Assembly (NCBI GenBank): GCA_035048815.1 | Contig: JAUCBN010000042.1 | Location: 6,200,001 to 6,264,000, forward strand | Direction: 5' to 3' | Length of the DNA: 64,000 bases | Origin: Abelmoschus esculentus | Taxonomy: Eukaryota > Streptophyta > Magnoliopsida > Malvales > Malvaceae | Shown: in pieces, positions 1 to 11,758 of the stretch | Layout of the letters: the number at the start of each line of letters is the position of its first letter | How positions within the stretch are numbered: the stretch's first letter is position 1 | The notes under the pieces: generated by a model | Told to the model about the DNA's origin: nothing | The model's input: the letters and a program-made list of their open reading frames with translations, nothing else | Databases searched by the model: none | Position numbers and translations under genes: made by a program

Positions 1-655
1 GATAAGTTGTACTAAAGCTAAGTCTCGGACCCAAAGCTGTCTGCAAACTCCTCCAAAACATAGATGTAAACCGCGGATCTCTATCCGATATGATCGACTT
101 AGGCACACCATGCAATCTCACCACCTCAGAAACATACAAATCCGCCAACTTATCCATGGAGTACGTCGTATGTACGGCAAGAAAATGTGCACACTTCGTA
201 AACCTATCAACAATTACCCATATAGAATCCTTTTTGGACGGTGTTAACGGTAACCCTGTCACAAAATCCATGGTAACTCTTTCCCATTTCCATTCTGGAA
301 CTTGAACCGGCTGCAACAAACCTGCAGGGAATTGATGTTCAGCATTCACCCACTGACACACCATACAACGAGAAGCAAACTCCGTCACATCTCTCTTTAA
401 ACCAACCCAAAAGTACACACTTTTGAGATCTCTATACATCTTCACACCACCCGGATGCATAGAAAACGGACTAGTATGAGCTTCCACCAAGATAGTTTGC
501 CTCAACTCCTGATCATCCGGCACCACAATTCGACCTCTAAAACACAACACCCCATCATCATCAAAATGATACTCGGTCGGTCTACCCTTAGTAATATCCT
601 CCACAAAAGGTACCAAAGCCTCATCCTCTAACTATTTCACCTTGATCATCTCAAC
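1..655 (-). pseudogene. Ty3 integrase fragment (element T), 5' part of the domain only
   Basis: Integrase inserts retroelement cDNA into the host chromosome. Minus-strand translation shows the zinc-binding N-terminus (His-His-Cys-Cys, with a CMVCQ segment near 360), then the start of the catalytic core with a DFVTGLP segment and an ISDRDPRF segment. The gene runs off the window, so the core is incomplete and the expected chromodomain is not seen. A frameshift and an in-frame TAG near 632..690 separate it from RNase H. This is a degenerate remnant. Confidence 0.8.
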
Positions 656-2135
656 CAAAACAGGTTTTACTTGCAACTCCATCACCTTCCCTAGAAACAC
701 TCAATCTAGCAAATATTGCTCTCAACTCAACAGTCGCTTTATGGCTCAAAGCATCGGCCACCACATTGGTTTTCCCCGGATGATACTCAATAGATAAATC
801 ATAATCCTTAAGCAACTCCATCCATCTTCGTTGCCTAAGATTCAAATCCTTTTGTGACATGAGATACTTCAAACTCTTATGATCCGTGTATATAGTACAC
901 TTCTCTCCATACAAATAATGTCTCCAAATCTTCAAAGCAAAAACCACCGCCGCTAACTCCAAATCATGAGTCGGATAGTTCTTTTTATGTGCCCTCAACT
1001 GTCTAGAAGCATAAGCTACAACTTTCCCCTCTTGCATCAAAACACACCCGATACCAATGTATGATGCATCACTATAAACCACGAAATCCTTACCGGATTC
1101 GGGTTGAACCAACACCGGTGCACTAGTCAACACCTCCTTCAACTTCTCAAAACTCTTTTGTTGACTTTCTTTCCACTCAAATGGAACTTTCTTTTGCAAC
1201 AACTTGGTCATAGGAGCAGCAATGCTTGAAAAACCCTCAACGAACCTACGATAATACCCAGCCAAGCCTAGGAAACTCCGAACCTCTGACACCGATCTCG
1301 GTTGCTTCCAACCCATAACAGCCTCTATCTTCTTTGGATCAACACTAATACCCTTTTCAGACACCATATGACCAAGAAACACCACCTCTTTTAACCAAAA
1401 CTCACACTTACTTAACTTAGCATACAATTGGTTCTCTTTCAACGCTTGCAACACCATCCGCAAATGTCGGTCATGATCTTCCTCGGTACGCGAATACACG
1501 AGGATATCATCTATGAACACCACCACAAACTGATCCAAGTACTCATGAAACACCCAGTTCATCATATCCATAAAAGCAGCAGGGGCATTTGTCAAACCAA
1601 ACGGCATCACCAAGAACTCATAATGATCATACCTTATCCGAAAAGTCGTTTTCAACACATCCTTCTCTTTCACCTTCAACTGGTAGTACCCCGATCTCAA
1701 ATCAATCTTCGAGAACAGACTTGCTCCTCAAAATTGATCAAACAAATCGTCAATCCTCGGCAAAGGATACTTATTCTTCACGGTCAACTTATTCAGTTGT
1801 TGATAATCAATGCACATCCTCATTGTGCCATCTTTCTTTTTCACAAACAACACCGATGCACCCCAAGGTGATACACTCGGTCGTATAAAACCACGGTCAA
1901 GTAACTCCTGCAACTACATCTTTAACTCTTTTAACTCCTTAGGTGCCATGCGATAAGGAGCAATGGACACCGGATTAGTGCCAGCATAAGTCTCGATACT
2001 AAACTCTACATCACGATCGGGAGGTAATCCTGGTAACTCCTCAAGAAAAACTTCCGGAAAGTCACGTACTATTCGAATGTCCTGCACCTGAACCTCTCCT
2101 ATCCCCGGGTTTATCACATATGCTAGATATGACAT
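651..2135 (-). pseudogene. Ty3 reverse transcriptase–RNase H region (element T), broken
   Basis: The fragments 2135..1914, 1913..1728 and 1700..651 are parts of one domain pair. RT copies element RNA to DNA; RNase H removes the template. The catalytic motif reads FIDDIL (about 1495..1515), close upstream of a [12 protein letters not shown] segment. RNase H follows with [16 protein letters not shown] and a terminal VVADALSHK. In-frame stops at 1914..1916 (TAG) and 1725..1727 (TGA) interrupt RT, and the reading frame is lost just after RNase H. Without these stops the order and length are normal for the family. It cannot make an active enzyme. Confidence 0.9.
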
Positions 2136-2564
2136 ACCATTGCATCAACTTTTCCGCTTGTAAGGCCAAAACTACATTGGATAACAATCGGTATATTCAC
2201 TCTTAACCACAACCTCGCTACCATCTAACAACCTCAAGGTAACCCGTTTCTTTTCAAAATCCACCACAGCTCTATGCTCCGTCATCCAATCAACACCCAG
2301 AATAAGGTCAAAACCATGAAACGGTAACTCTAACAAATCAACCTCAAAGACATGCCCTTGCACCTCCAACGGACATCTCCTATACAACCTTTTTACGATC
2401 ACCGTCTTACCCAAAGAACTAGTAACCATAACCCCCACATCTAAAACATCAACAGGGATATCCAACAAATATGCATGCTCACTCAAAACATAAGAATGCG
2501 TAGATCCCGAATCTATCAAAGAAAACAACGGTACATTTAACAAAGAAAAAGTACCTACAACCAT
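2136..2564 (-). pseudogene. Ty3 aspartic protease (element T)
   Basis: This is a retropepsin-like domain that would cleave the Gag-Pol polyprotein. The active-site motif is LIDSGSTHSYV, near 2505..2530, and a DLILGVDWM segment follows downstream as in other plant Ty3 proteases. The reading frame stays open from about 2564 to 2172, then is disturbed twice between 2130 and 2172 before RT resumes, so protease and RT are no longer joined. It lies directly downstream of the gag zinc knuckle on the same strand. Confidence 0.82.
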
Positions 2565-2599
2565 ATCCGTAGAATTACGGGTCCCATGCTGAGCATAAA

Positions 2600-3746
2600 C
2601 TCTACGGCCATCTCCCTGCCTCTAAAAAGGACCTCTACCTCCACCGCGTCCTCTACCAGGTACCACAGCAGCCTCAGCTCGGTTACCAGCCTCACCAGCA
2701 AACCTCGAACAATCCCTTTTTTTGTGATCCTTAGATCCACAACCAATGCAGGTACTAGTGGACCACCAACACTCTCCCGGATGGCGTCTAGAACACAAGT
2801 TACAAACTGCTATATCACCACCACTTCTATCAAACTGCTAAGCATGACCGCCGTGTCCAAAATCACCCCGGCATCGTTCGGCTCTGTATCGGTTGTCCCG
2901 AAATCTCTTACTCTTACCACCTTGGGTGCTAGCCTCAGTAGGCCTCTTCCCAATATCGGAAGACTTCCTAGCCTCCCTCAGGGACTCCTCCACATCCTTA
3001 TCCCTATTAACAAGCACATCAAACTCAGTGTACTCTGCAGCCAACAAGTATGTCTTGATCTCCGGATCCAAATCATATCGGAACCTATCACATCTCTTAC
3101 GCTCCATAGAAACCAACTCAGGAGCATAGTGACTTAGTCTGATAAACTGTATCTCATAGTCAACCACACTCATTGTGCCCTGCACCAGGGACATAAACTC
3201 TCTCTTCCGCGTATCCTTGTACTATGGACCCAAAAACTTTCGCACAAAGGCAGTCCTGAAGTACTCCCACGTCAGGTTAGCAACTGCTACACCCGCTCTC
3301 GTGGTAGTCCACCATCTATAAGCATCCCCTTGAAGTAGAGAGACCACGCAACCCAACCTTCGGGCATCCTAACAGTCCATCTGATCTAAAATCCTCTTAG
3401 TGCTAGCCAACCACTCCTCAGCTGTACTTGGGTTAGATCCACGAAACTCAACACCTCCCAAGCTACATAATCGCTCTAGCAGTAGCCCTGGGGTAACTAC
3501 AATGGCAGGTGCGGGAGCCGATACATACACTCCAGCCATAGTTGCCTGAAACGCACCCGTCATAGCCTGTATGAACGGTGCAAACTCTCTGAACTGGCCT
3601 CCTACTGGAACCGGAAGCACACCAGCGGGTGGCACGCCAGTTGGTGGAGGAGGTGGAAGCGGTTCCTCCCTCACAGTCGCCTCTCCCTCTGCCTGACCAT
3701 CAATGATCAAACTCGCGCTAGCACGTGTCTCACGTCTCGGAGGCAT
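2600..3746 (-). pseudogene. Ty3 gag with CCHC zinc knuckle (element T), broken
   Basis: This is the capsid/nucleocapsid precursor of element T. The start MPPRRETR at 3746 is the usual start of Tekay-type gag and follows a leader from the primer site at 4011. The capsid homology runs through a stop (TAG at 3369..3371, just after a LDQMDC segment) and a second stop near 3222, then continues as MSLVQGTMSV from 3194. A CCHC zinc knuckle (CIGCGSKDHKKRDC) lies near 2706..2751. Further stops near 2838 and 2622 separate gag from protease. It is clearly non-functional. Confidence 0.85.
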
Positions 3747-4010
3747 TACCCAAATACTTTAAACGTGCACTTTTAAAACATAATGACAAGACATAATAAA
3801 CTTATATTCGGGCAAGATCCAAGGGAAACTGAAGAACATCTAAAAACATGTTGGCATTGGCAATGTGTAACTGACCACCTCTTTTACCCATAATCATTCT
3901 GGGTGCACGTACAATGTATAGGTATTCACACATCAACAACACATCACATTCATTCTTACACTTAACATATTAATCACAAAACATAGCAAACCAATAACAT
4001 ATTTTACTAA

Positions 4011-4026
4011 CCTGGCTCTGATACCA
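4011..4026 (-). other. Primer binding site, initiator tRNA-Met type (element T)
   Basis: The minus strand reads TGGTATCAGAGCCAGG immediately after the LTR end, which is the standard plant tRNA-iMet primer site for minus-strand DNA synthesis. It fixes the internal boundary of the LTR at about 4027. Confidence 0.88.
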
Positions 4027-4300
4027 TCAAACGTAACCCCCTTATCCAGGCCTAGATGGAACCGGCTCTAACGGGTTATACGGGGAATATCAAACCAAAC
4101 CCGCGAAGGTCCGATTCCATAAACAACCCTAAAATCCATTATATTTTTTATCTTACCTAGATGCACAATCTTATTCCTACGTGTCAAGGTCTCATACAAA
4201 GCATTATCGGTAACACATTAATTTAAAACAAACATCCGATTAAAACTTAAGTAGATTAAGGACTAAAACGTAAAACTTTTAAATTCAATTAGTGATCCAA

Positions 4301-4430
4301 GGTTTCGAAACTTTTCGCGTCTAGTAGTTTCCCAGAATTGAAATTGCCCGCAAGGTTTCGAAACTTCCTAAAGGTTTCGAAACTATTTGACAATGGTTTC
4401 GGAACCTTCCCAGAGGTTTCGAAACTTTGG
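4301..4430. repeat. Cluster of palindromic GGTTTCGAAACT motifs in LTR of T
   Basis: Five copies of GGTTTCGAAAC(T) or a one-base variant start near 4301, 4353, 4373, 4395 and 4415. The core AGTTTCGAAACT is a perfect palindrome. They sit in the R/U5 half of the minus-strand LTR. Similar motif clusters occur in other plant Tekay LTRs as far as I recall; their role is unknown. Confidence 0.8.
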
Positions 4431-5164
4431 GTCTGGAACCTAAAAGTTCTGTTTTACTAAGTGTACACCAACAATTCAATACACAACCATTAATCACTTC
4501 CAACTATATGCATGATTACTAGGCATAATTAACAACTTGTAACATATAATTAAGAACGTCACGGACATCAATCAAACTATAGGCATGCTTCCTAGAAGAT
4601 GATTAAAAACATAACAATCAAGCAAGTACATGCTTCAACCATTCAAACAATTTCATAGTTCAACAATTAACAACCAAACAATAATGGTCGTATTACAACA
4701 TAAACCATAGACTAAGTATACACTCCTCACATTGGTTGGGTTACACATTACCATGCCCAATTTATTTGCAAAAAACATACCAAATTCAAGTGTTTCTTCC
4801 CCTTGGTTTCCTTGCCTCGAACGAAGCCCCAAGTGACTTTATTTTTCTGCAAGGATGAAAAGAGATCTTAAGCAAACATGCTTAGTGAGGAAGCTCTACA
4901 CAAATCATCAATGCATCTAATTAAAACCATGATGAAACCATAATTTGCAATACATTGTTAAATCATGCATGCTAATATCTCATGCTCATGTTCTTTAAAC
5001 CATATGCATCCTTGAGTTCACATAACCTTATGAAAATAATATATAAATGATGCATAATGCTCATCTCAAATTCATGTATGTATATTAGCATTCTAGTGAC
5101 CACTTAATGTGAACCTTGAGTTTACCGAATACACGGATCCATTGTTAGAGACCATTGTCTCATC

Positions 5165-5354
5165 ATGACACGAAGTCACCATTGATATAACACGAAGTCA
5201 CCATTGACATGACTCAAAGTCATCATTGGTATGACACGAAGTCACCATTATAGCACTACCACGTACGTTCGGACACATAGTCACTCTTGTTACGTGTAGG
5301 CGGCTCTACCACGTACGGTTGGACACAAAGTCACCCTTGTTACATGTAGGCAAT
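5165..5354. repeat. Two tandem arrays in LTR of T (22-bp x4 and 50-bp x2)
   Basis: The first array has four units of about 22 bp around ACACGAAGTCACCATTG (5165..5250). The second has two ~50-bp units that each start CTACCACGTACG, at 5256 and 5306, and carry a TTGTTACRTGTAGG core. Both contain AAGTCAC, suggesting a shared origin. Confidence 0.85.
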
Positions 5355-7340
5355 ATTTTGTATTCTCAGTTTTGTTTATAGTGCACTTAAGACAATCCTA
5401 ATGACATGTCATTCATATTCGAATATAAAGTTAGTGTCACTAAGCCAATATCATAATCAAATGTGCATGATAACTTGCTGCTCATAATGCATGCATAATA
5501 TGTTCAACAAATGAACCAAAAGCCATGCCCAAAGGTACCATCATATATAAGGCAATGAACCATATTGTATTCCAAATCATTTCTCATAATTTTCCATAAT
5601 CATGGATGCTAAATAAGCTATGCATTTCAGCAAGTATCTCTCATGTATGCACTAATTCAAATCATGCTTATGTATTTCCATAAATCTCATTGCATTACCA
5701 ACATAATGCCTTTGTCGAATGTAGCCGAAACTCATATCGGTTTATCAAAAATATTTACTTTACTTACTCTTGAACTATGGAAGGTTTTCACACTCTTCCA
5801 TAGTCCCCAAAACAGAACCGTACCAAACACGATTCGCTTTAAATTCGTAATCACTCACCAACAAGCAAAACAAGCTTTCGACGCTATCCGATGATCACGC
5901 CAACGCACAAGCAATCAAGCACCTTCTTGTACCTCTTCTACAACATTAAAAATGGAGCATTCTCACATCATAACATACTCAAACCAACAGCCATATCCGA
6001 TCACCATTAAACTACCGAAAACTTAGCCGAAAAGTCCGTAGACAAAGCCGAAACGCATCCGAACAATATTAGCCCAAAACCTAATGAATCTAACATCTAA
6101 TACACTTCAATTATGAACCAAAAACACATCCAAGCCATCCTTATATCTCCAGCAACATTAAAGCATCTAAAACAGCCCCTAAAACAACCGAAAAGCACCT
6201 TAAAACTACACCGATTGCATTATTCCGGGATTAAATTAATGTGCTATCAAATGAAGATTCAATTAATCATTTAATTAAAATAAAAACACAATTGAATCCA
6301 TCTAATTCCAAAATTAAATGAGATCCAAAAAGATTTTACAAAAACATTCACAAAATCACTAGATCTAACATTAAAAACATAGAATTAAGTTTTTATTCAA
6401 ATATTAGCAAGCTAATACTTGGGAATTTTAATAAAGAACCTTAGAAAAGAATAAAAATCCAGAAAATTACCTTCAAGATCTATTCACCAAAAAGATGTAA
6501 TTTCCTCCTCTTGATTCCTTGCAATTTGATGTTGATTTGATAAAATTGATGCTTAGGTTTTGTAAAGGATAGAAAGATGATGAAAATGATGTAATCTTTA
6601 TGTAAAAAGATGCAAAAATCAGCAAGGAATTGAAGAGAAAAGATGAAGGAAAGTGGAGAGAAAATGAGATAAAAAGATGAGAGAAAATGAGAGAAAATGA
6701 TTAAAATCTCTAATTAAAGTAATTAAAAAGCATTTTGGTGAATAAATCATTACTAAAAATTAGAAATGGGTTTATGGCCCTCTAAGGATTCTAAGTTTAG
6801 CTTGCTTTTCAATTTAGTCACTAAAACATCAAATTTCCGAAAATTACAAAATAAGTCCTCCAATTTTTCCTAAAGTTATAAATTGGTCATTTATGCATAA
6901 TTAAGCATAATTAAAAATCAATATAAACTCCAAATTATTTTCTTTTAATCTTGAAACATATTTTTAATATTTTAAACCATATTCCAAAAATTATTATTTT
7001 TAATAATTAAAATATTCTTATTTATTTTTCCCCAGAATAATAAATCGGAGAACCCAATTCGACTCGAATCGAATTCTCCTAACTAAAGCCTAACTAATAA
7101 CCCCTAAAACGGGATATTATACTTAGAGTTTATCTAAGAAGGTCTTTATTCAAACTTATCCACAAAACACACACACACACTAGCCTTATAGCTTGTCTTC
7201 TAAGTACACCTATAGGAAATCAAAAAGTTGTCTAAGGAATAGATAATAGTTATGTTAGGGAGAATATATGGAAGCATAAGACCAAGAGAGAATAGACTTT
7301 GACAAATTAATGGATTGCATTACTTGAGGACAAACAATAG

Positions 7341-7356
7341 TTCGAGTTTGGGTGTG
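7341..7356 (+). other. Polypurine tract of element A
   Basis: A GAGTTTGGGTGTG tract abuts the LTR start TGATAAGTGC and follows the conserved TTGAGGACAA element seen before every 3' LTR of this family. It would prime plus-strand DNA synthesis. Confidence 0.75.
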
Positions 7357-8617
7357 TGATAAGTGCTCAACTCACTATCATTTTCTATATTTTTCATGGG
7401 TACTTATCATTAATTCTACACCTACTTGAACCAATGCTTAAGCTTACTGTGATATATTTAGAGATTATACTTTTAAAGATTATCTTTATGGAAAAGGCGT
7501 GCTTTACTGTATTCTCTTACTTGTGTAGGAATTAGTACTACTGAGACAGTAGAATGAGGCCGAGGCAGGACCTAATGCTGAGGCAGCAAAGATAAAAAAG
7601 GCAATATGGCTGACAATTGAAGGAGAAAAATAAGGAGAAGGCCACGCGGGATGAAACCTTCTAGAAGATCAAACTTGGAAATATTTATCCTATGTGAATA
7701 ACTTGTTTCCTACTCTAAGTTGTACTCTAATTAGGAAAGATTTGCCCTAGGCCAAGCCTATATAAGGCATAGCCGTCCTAGGGGTTAGAAGAGAGATTTA
7801 GATAGCCGAATTTTGAGAGAGTTTTTAGGAACAATTCTTCCCATCATGTTCTAAGCTTTCTTAGGGTGTTGATGATGGTTGTTAAGTATTTGTGACAGGA
7901 GATTGTATTTTGATTCTTGTTTCAATTAAATAAAATATCAAAGTTTTCTTACTCTTTGTCATTCTTTGTTCTTGCATCCAAGCCCGAGAGGGAAGTTTGT
8001 AAGTAATCTATTTGTCTAGACTCGGAAGAGTTAGACTCACGAAAGGAGTAAGTGTGGTATTCAACTTGATTGGAGGATACTAACTCGACCTAGGGATATG
8101 TTAAGAGTTTCAGCGGCTAAAAGAAGTATGGAATTGGTTGTTGTTTATAATTGATTAACACCGAGAGGTATCATCAAGGACTGACCTTCAATAGTGTTTC
8201 GACTTAGGGATAAGCGAAGCCATAAAAGGACAATTTGACAAACTTTGGTAAATCTGCCGAAGAGCAAGGGATTGTCGCGTCAGAGAATATTGTTGATGCC
8301 GAGACAGTATCTACAGTACTGCCAAGGCAGTGCAATGCAATTGCATTAGAACAGAAGCAGATAAATCGAATCCACAATACAACACAACTGGATCCTACCC
8401 TCTCTCTCTTATATTTGATATTACCTTAGTTTAGTTTATTTAGTTAATTTGATATCAAACTAAATTGTGTTTTTACTTTTATTTTACAGAAGCAAGAGGA
8501 CTGAAGGAAGCATATTAAGTACATCAATCCCTGAGGAGACGATACTCGATAAATTACTTATCACTTTATTACTTGATGTGTACACTTTCACTAATTGCTC
8601 ACTTCTTACACGCATCA
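7357..8617 (+). repeat. 3' LTR of element A (1261 bp)
   Basis: It begins TGATAAGTGCTCAACTCAC and ends ACACGCATCA. It is homologous along its length to the LTRs of B and H, including a TATA-like CCTATATAAGG (about 7758), a TTCTTGCATCCAA segment, and the conserved GAGGTATCATCAAGGACTG block. The small ORFs inside it are not genes. Confidence 0.88.
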
Positions 8618-8926
8618 GCCATAGAATAAATTTATTGTTTCGGCATCAAGTCTGACCGGCCTGCCTCGACAATGGACATACAGAGAGTCCTTGCCCGGCC
8701 TATGAGCGTAGAATTTTTATACGATTCTGGTATTAGCCTGGGTAGGTTGTAGGAAAAATAGTTGTCATTCTTGATACTTGATCTTGTCGAATAAGTAATG
8801 CTCGATGTTGTAATTCTCCTCATCATAGTGTTGGAATTCTTTCTCTTCCCACAATTGCCTAGTAATGAAAAACCTATTGAAATGGTCTTCAATAATGGCA
8901 GGTACGAATCGGTTGTAAGTAGCCAT
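8618..8926 (-). pseudogene. ORF X 5' part (element H), cut by element A
   Basis: The start MATYNRF at 8926 is the same start as in C (18348) and B (11813, MATYRRF), which is why I prefer it over the upstream in-frame Met at 9019. About 55 residues are readable to an in-frame stop near 8765. Homology then continues in another frame to about 8625, where element A is inserted. The C copy resembles the 'putative plant transposon protein' family (Pfam PF20167, by memory, not by search), whose biochemical role is unknown. A TATA-like box lies 165 bp upstream. Confidence 0.75.
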
Positions 8927-9024
8927 GTATAAGTAGTTGAGAGTTGAATATCTTGGAGATGATCTTAGAGAGTTTCTGAAAGAGTTAAGAAAGCTTTGAG
9001 ATTGCAAAGAATACATCAAGAGAG

Positions 9025-9270
9025 AGATTGAGTAAATGATTCTAAAGAATCAAGAATGCAAGAGTGAATAGTTTAAGAGGGAGAGGGTGCTTATAAAGGT
9101 CTCAGCCTTGTAGCCGTTTGAATTAACTAGCTGTTAGCCTTTACTTTCGTAAGCCTTTACTGTCATGGTAGGAATTTCAGTAGACTAGCCGTTACACTAT
9201 TCTACCCGTTGGGAACTGCTGCGGCCTTGACACTATTAACTGTCATGGCAACAAATTTCCTATTGTGAAC
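9025..9270 (-). promoter_or_regulatory. Internal promoter-like block upstream of ORF X (element H)
   Basis: The minus strand carries CTTTATAAGCACC (TATA at 9091..9097), followed by the leader CTATTCACTCTTGCATTCTTG. The same block occurs in B, C and D. TATA to ATG is 165 bp here. That it drives ORF X is inferred from conservation and spacing. Confidence 0.6.
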
Positions 9271-9397
9271 TACTTCTCCTTTATTCATGCTTATTGTCCT
9301 AAAAAAATTAAACATCAATAAGAAAAATAATATAATAATAAAAATTAACTCCAAACTAAATTATTCCTAAAAATAAAATAAAAATAAGGGAAAGAGA
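9271..9397. other. AT-rich spacer between gag-pro stop and internal promoter (element H)
   Basis: In a complete Athila element the RT, RNase H and integrase genes would start here. Only A/T-rich DNA with no coding homology is seen, as at 12213..12295 in B and 17853..17990 in C. Confidence 0.75.
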
Positions 9398-9792
9398 TTA
9401 TGTCACGGGAGGAGTGCATGCAAGTACATCTCCTGAGGTGATTGTCTCTTTTTGTCCTGAATAATGCTTCAAATGTTGGTCATTCTCTTTGAACTCATGC
9501 CCATCCCTTTTTGATTTGATGTTTACTGCACCATGTGGTTCTGACCAATTGGACCTGAATGTGTCTGGAAAGTGTGTTGTCCTATTTGCTTCCTCCACCT
9601 CTAGCTTAATCTTACTGTCAAATATTCTACCATAACAAGCATCAATTTTACTGCTGAGTTTATGACAAAGGCAGTGGTTGCTGAAACAGGATATCTTGGT
9701 GCCTGCATCTGTGTTGCGGATTAATTTGCACTCCTCTAGATCATCATGTCTTTTCAAATTATGGAAAACATTGAGTTTGACTTGTTGGTAAT
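9398..9792 (-). pseudogene. Protease C-terminal part and polyprotein end (element H)
   Basis: Minus-strand translation begins QQVKLNVFHNLK, matching the protease tail of B and C, and ends CTPPVT-stop at 9398. The upstream part of the same gene lies beyond insertion B (16422..16526) and insertion C (22129..22518). The conserved terminal CTPPVT (YTPPVT in B) followed by a stop marks the natural end of the gag-pro reading frame in this family. Confidence 0.8.
9788..9792. repeat. Left target-site duplication of element B (GTAAT)
   Basis: GTAAT here pairs with GTTAT at 16422..16426 on the other side of B, one mismatch in 5 bp. Joining the flanks across B restores protease sequence homologous to the intact stretch in C near 17565. 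Confidence 0.7.
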
Positions 9793-11135
9793 TGATGATG
9801 TTAGATATGCGCAATTTTAGTGCAAGTGAACACGTCACCAAGTAATAAAGTGATAAGTATCAAGTATCGTCTCCACAAGGATTGATATACTTAATACGTT
9901 TCCTTCAATCTTCTTGCTATGTAGAAGAAATAAATTAAAAATACAAGTGATTAGATTGAGATTGAACTAAATAATAAAAACTAAATGAAGATAGAAAAAT
10001 AAGATAAAGAAGGTGGTCAGGATCCAGTTGTGCTGTATAATGGATTTGATCAACTCGTTTATGTCCAATGCAATTGTACAACACTGCATCAGCAGTACTG
10101 CAGATTACTACCTTAACAGTAAAGATACTCGCCCGCCACGACAATCTTTTGCTCTTGGGAAGACTTTATCAAAGTTCGGCAAAGTGTCCTTTAGTGCTTT
10201 CGCTTATGTCTAAGTCAAAGTACTGTTGATGATTAGTCCTTGATGATACCTCTCGGCGTGAATCAATTATAATCACCAACCAATCTCATACTTCTTTTAG
10301 CCGCTAAAACTCTTAACCTATCCCTAGGCCGAGTTAGTATTTCCCGATTGAAACACCGTACTTATTCCTTTCGTGAATCTAACTCTCTTGATATTAGATA
10401 AATGTATTACTTACAAACTTCTCTCTCGAGATTGAATGCAAGAACAAGGAATGGCAAAGAATAAGCAAACTTTGATATTTTATTGTATTAAAAACAAGAA
10501 ACAAAGTTGACTTACTCACACTAATACTTTACAATCTTCAACTAAGCCTAAACAAAATTATAACATAATGTAGAAGAAAATAAAATCTAAAAGATGAAAT
10601 CTAATCTCTCTAATTCTATAAATTGGCCGAATATAATCTATGTTCTTTTCCTTGGACGGATAGGTCTTATATAGGCTTGGCCTATGGCAAACATTTCCTA
10701 AGTAGAATACAACTTGGAGTAGGGAACAAGTCATGTACATAAATCAAATATTTCTAAGTTTATTCCTTCTAGAAAGCTTTCCTGTGTGGCCTTGTCTTTA
10801 GGCTTTCCACGTGCTTATCCAGCTTCGATCCTTGGGCTTCTTATCCAGCAATATTCTCTTCATTTTCTTCTCAGCTTGTCGGCCATATTGCTACTTGTCC
10901 TTTTGCTGCCTCGGCATCAGGTCCTGTCCCGACCTTAAATTGCTGTCACGGTAATACTTCTTCCTGCACAGATATAAAAATACAGTAAAGTATGCATTTT
11001 CTGTAAATATTATTTTTAACAGCAAAATCCCTAAATATATCATATTAAGTATATGCATTGGTCCAAGTAGGTGTAGAATTGATGATTAATGCTCATGAAA
11101 AGTGTAGAAAGTGATAGTGAGTTGAGCACTTATCA
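9793..11135 (-). repeat. 3' LTR of element B (1343 bp)
   Basis: The minus strand begins TGATAAGTGCTCAACTCAC at 11135 and ends near 9793 (AACATCATCA). It is homologous throughout to 15087..16421, with scattered substitutions and small indels. A TATA-like CCTATATAAG lies near 10670. Small ORFs inside are not genes. Confidence 0.9.
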
Positions 11136-11148
11136 CACCCCCAAACTC
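11136..11148 (-). other. Polypurine tract of element B
   Basis: GAGTTTGGGGGTG on the minus strand abuts the LTR start; upstream is the family-conserved TTGAGGACAAGCAATAG. Confidence 0.85.
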
Positions 11149-11425
11149 GAACTATTGCTTGTCCTCAAGCAATGCAAACTATCAATTTTTCAAACTTTGT
11201 TCCCTCTTATTCTTATGTTTCCATTTATTCTCCCTACCATAACTATGTTTATTCTTTAGACTTAACTTTTCGATTACCTAAGGGTTTACCTAGAAGACAA
11301 ACATAAGGTTTAGTGAGTGTGTGCATTTTTGTGGACAAGTTTGATTAAAGGCCTTCTTAGATAAATTCTAAGTTCAAGAAAAGTAGACTTGGATTTAGTG
11401 TACTCTTTTTTTTAAATAACCAATT

Positions 11426-11575
11426 CTTGAGCCAATTTCAGGCATCTCAAGGATTGTGTTTTTCTCTTTATTAATTTCTTATTTCTTTTTTATTTTTTTA
11501 ACCATACTAGAGCCAATTTTGGGCACCTCTAGCATGAAGAAGAGTAGTTCTTAGAGCCGGGGATAAACACCTATT
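11426..11575 (-). repeat. Array of three 26-nt inverted repeats (element B)
   Basis: Units at 11426..11451, 11507..11532 and 11550..11575. The first two have perfect 6-bp arms (CTTGAG/CTCAAG and CTAGAG/CTCTAG on the minus strand) around a conserved interior with CC and GG. The third is degenerate. The same array is in C and D. Confidence 0.75.
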
Positions 11576-11672
11576 TCACCTTTCTGAAGATCTAAGTTTT
11601 TATCACCTAAGTTTATTAAAAGAATTCCTATAGTCAAACAAGTCCCAAAAGTGTTTTATGGTGGCCCATCTA

Positions 11673-11758
11673 GGGCAGCAGATTCTTGGAGATTGAGAGC
11701 ACCTATATTCACGCTTTGCCTATATTCACGCTTTGCCTCAACTCTCAATCTGCTGCCC
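11673..11758. repeat. Rearranged patch with inverted and direct repeats (element B)
   Basis: GGGCAGCAGATT (11673..11684) and AATCTGCTGCCC (11747..11758) are perfect inverted arms. Between them is a perfect 17-bp direct duplication (11703..11719 and 11720..11736). The segment CCTCAACTCTCAATCT is an inverted copy of the ORF X leader at about 11821..11838. The patch replaces nearly all of ORF X. Confidence 0.85.

Larger units (their letters stand above)
1..7121 (-). mobile_element. Ty3/gypsy chromovirus-like element T (Tekay/Del type), truncated by the window edge
   Basis: Read on the minus strand the order is LTR (4027..7121), primer site (4011..4026), gag, protease, reverse transcriptase, RNase H and integrase, running off position 1. 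The initiator-Met primer site, a gag beginning MPPRRETR, this pol order and a ~3 kb LTR fit the Tekay/Del chromovirus lineage. That placement rests on family knowledge; the chromodomain would lie outside the window. Every gene carries nonsense codons or frameshifts, so the copy is dead. At about 7121 the LTR abuts sequence that recurs uninterrupted near 20536 and 62556, so T is inserted into element A. Confidence 0.88.
4027..7121 (-). repeat. Long LTR of element T (~3.1 kb)
   Basis: The LTR lies between the primer site and a sharp junction with element A sequence. On the minus strand it opens with TATAATATCCCG, close to the TGTAATATCCCG start common in plant Ty3 LTRs, and ends GGGGGTTACGTTTGA. 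The canonical TG...CA ends are therefore degenerate or my boundary is off by a few bases. The second LTR copy is outside the window. The LTR holds two tandem arrays and a cluster of palindromic TTTCGAAA motifs and has no coding capacity. Confidence 0.75.
7122..8617 (+). mobile_element. Element A: 3' end of an Athila-like non-autonomous retrotransposon
   Basis: Only the 3' terminus is visible: internal sequence matching the pre-PPT region of C and D (the segment starting TTAGAGTTTATCTAAG), a polypurine tract, and a 3' LTR at 7357..8617. The left side is cut by T. On the right the LTR end ACGCATCA joins H sequence inside ORF X, so A is inserted in H. Orientation is plus, opposite to H. Confidence 0.85.

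Noticed and set aside
1428..1888. Plus-strand open frames opposite RT of element T
   Set aside because: They are antisense to clearly recognisable RT coding sequence and have no motif of their own.
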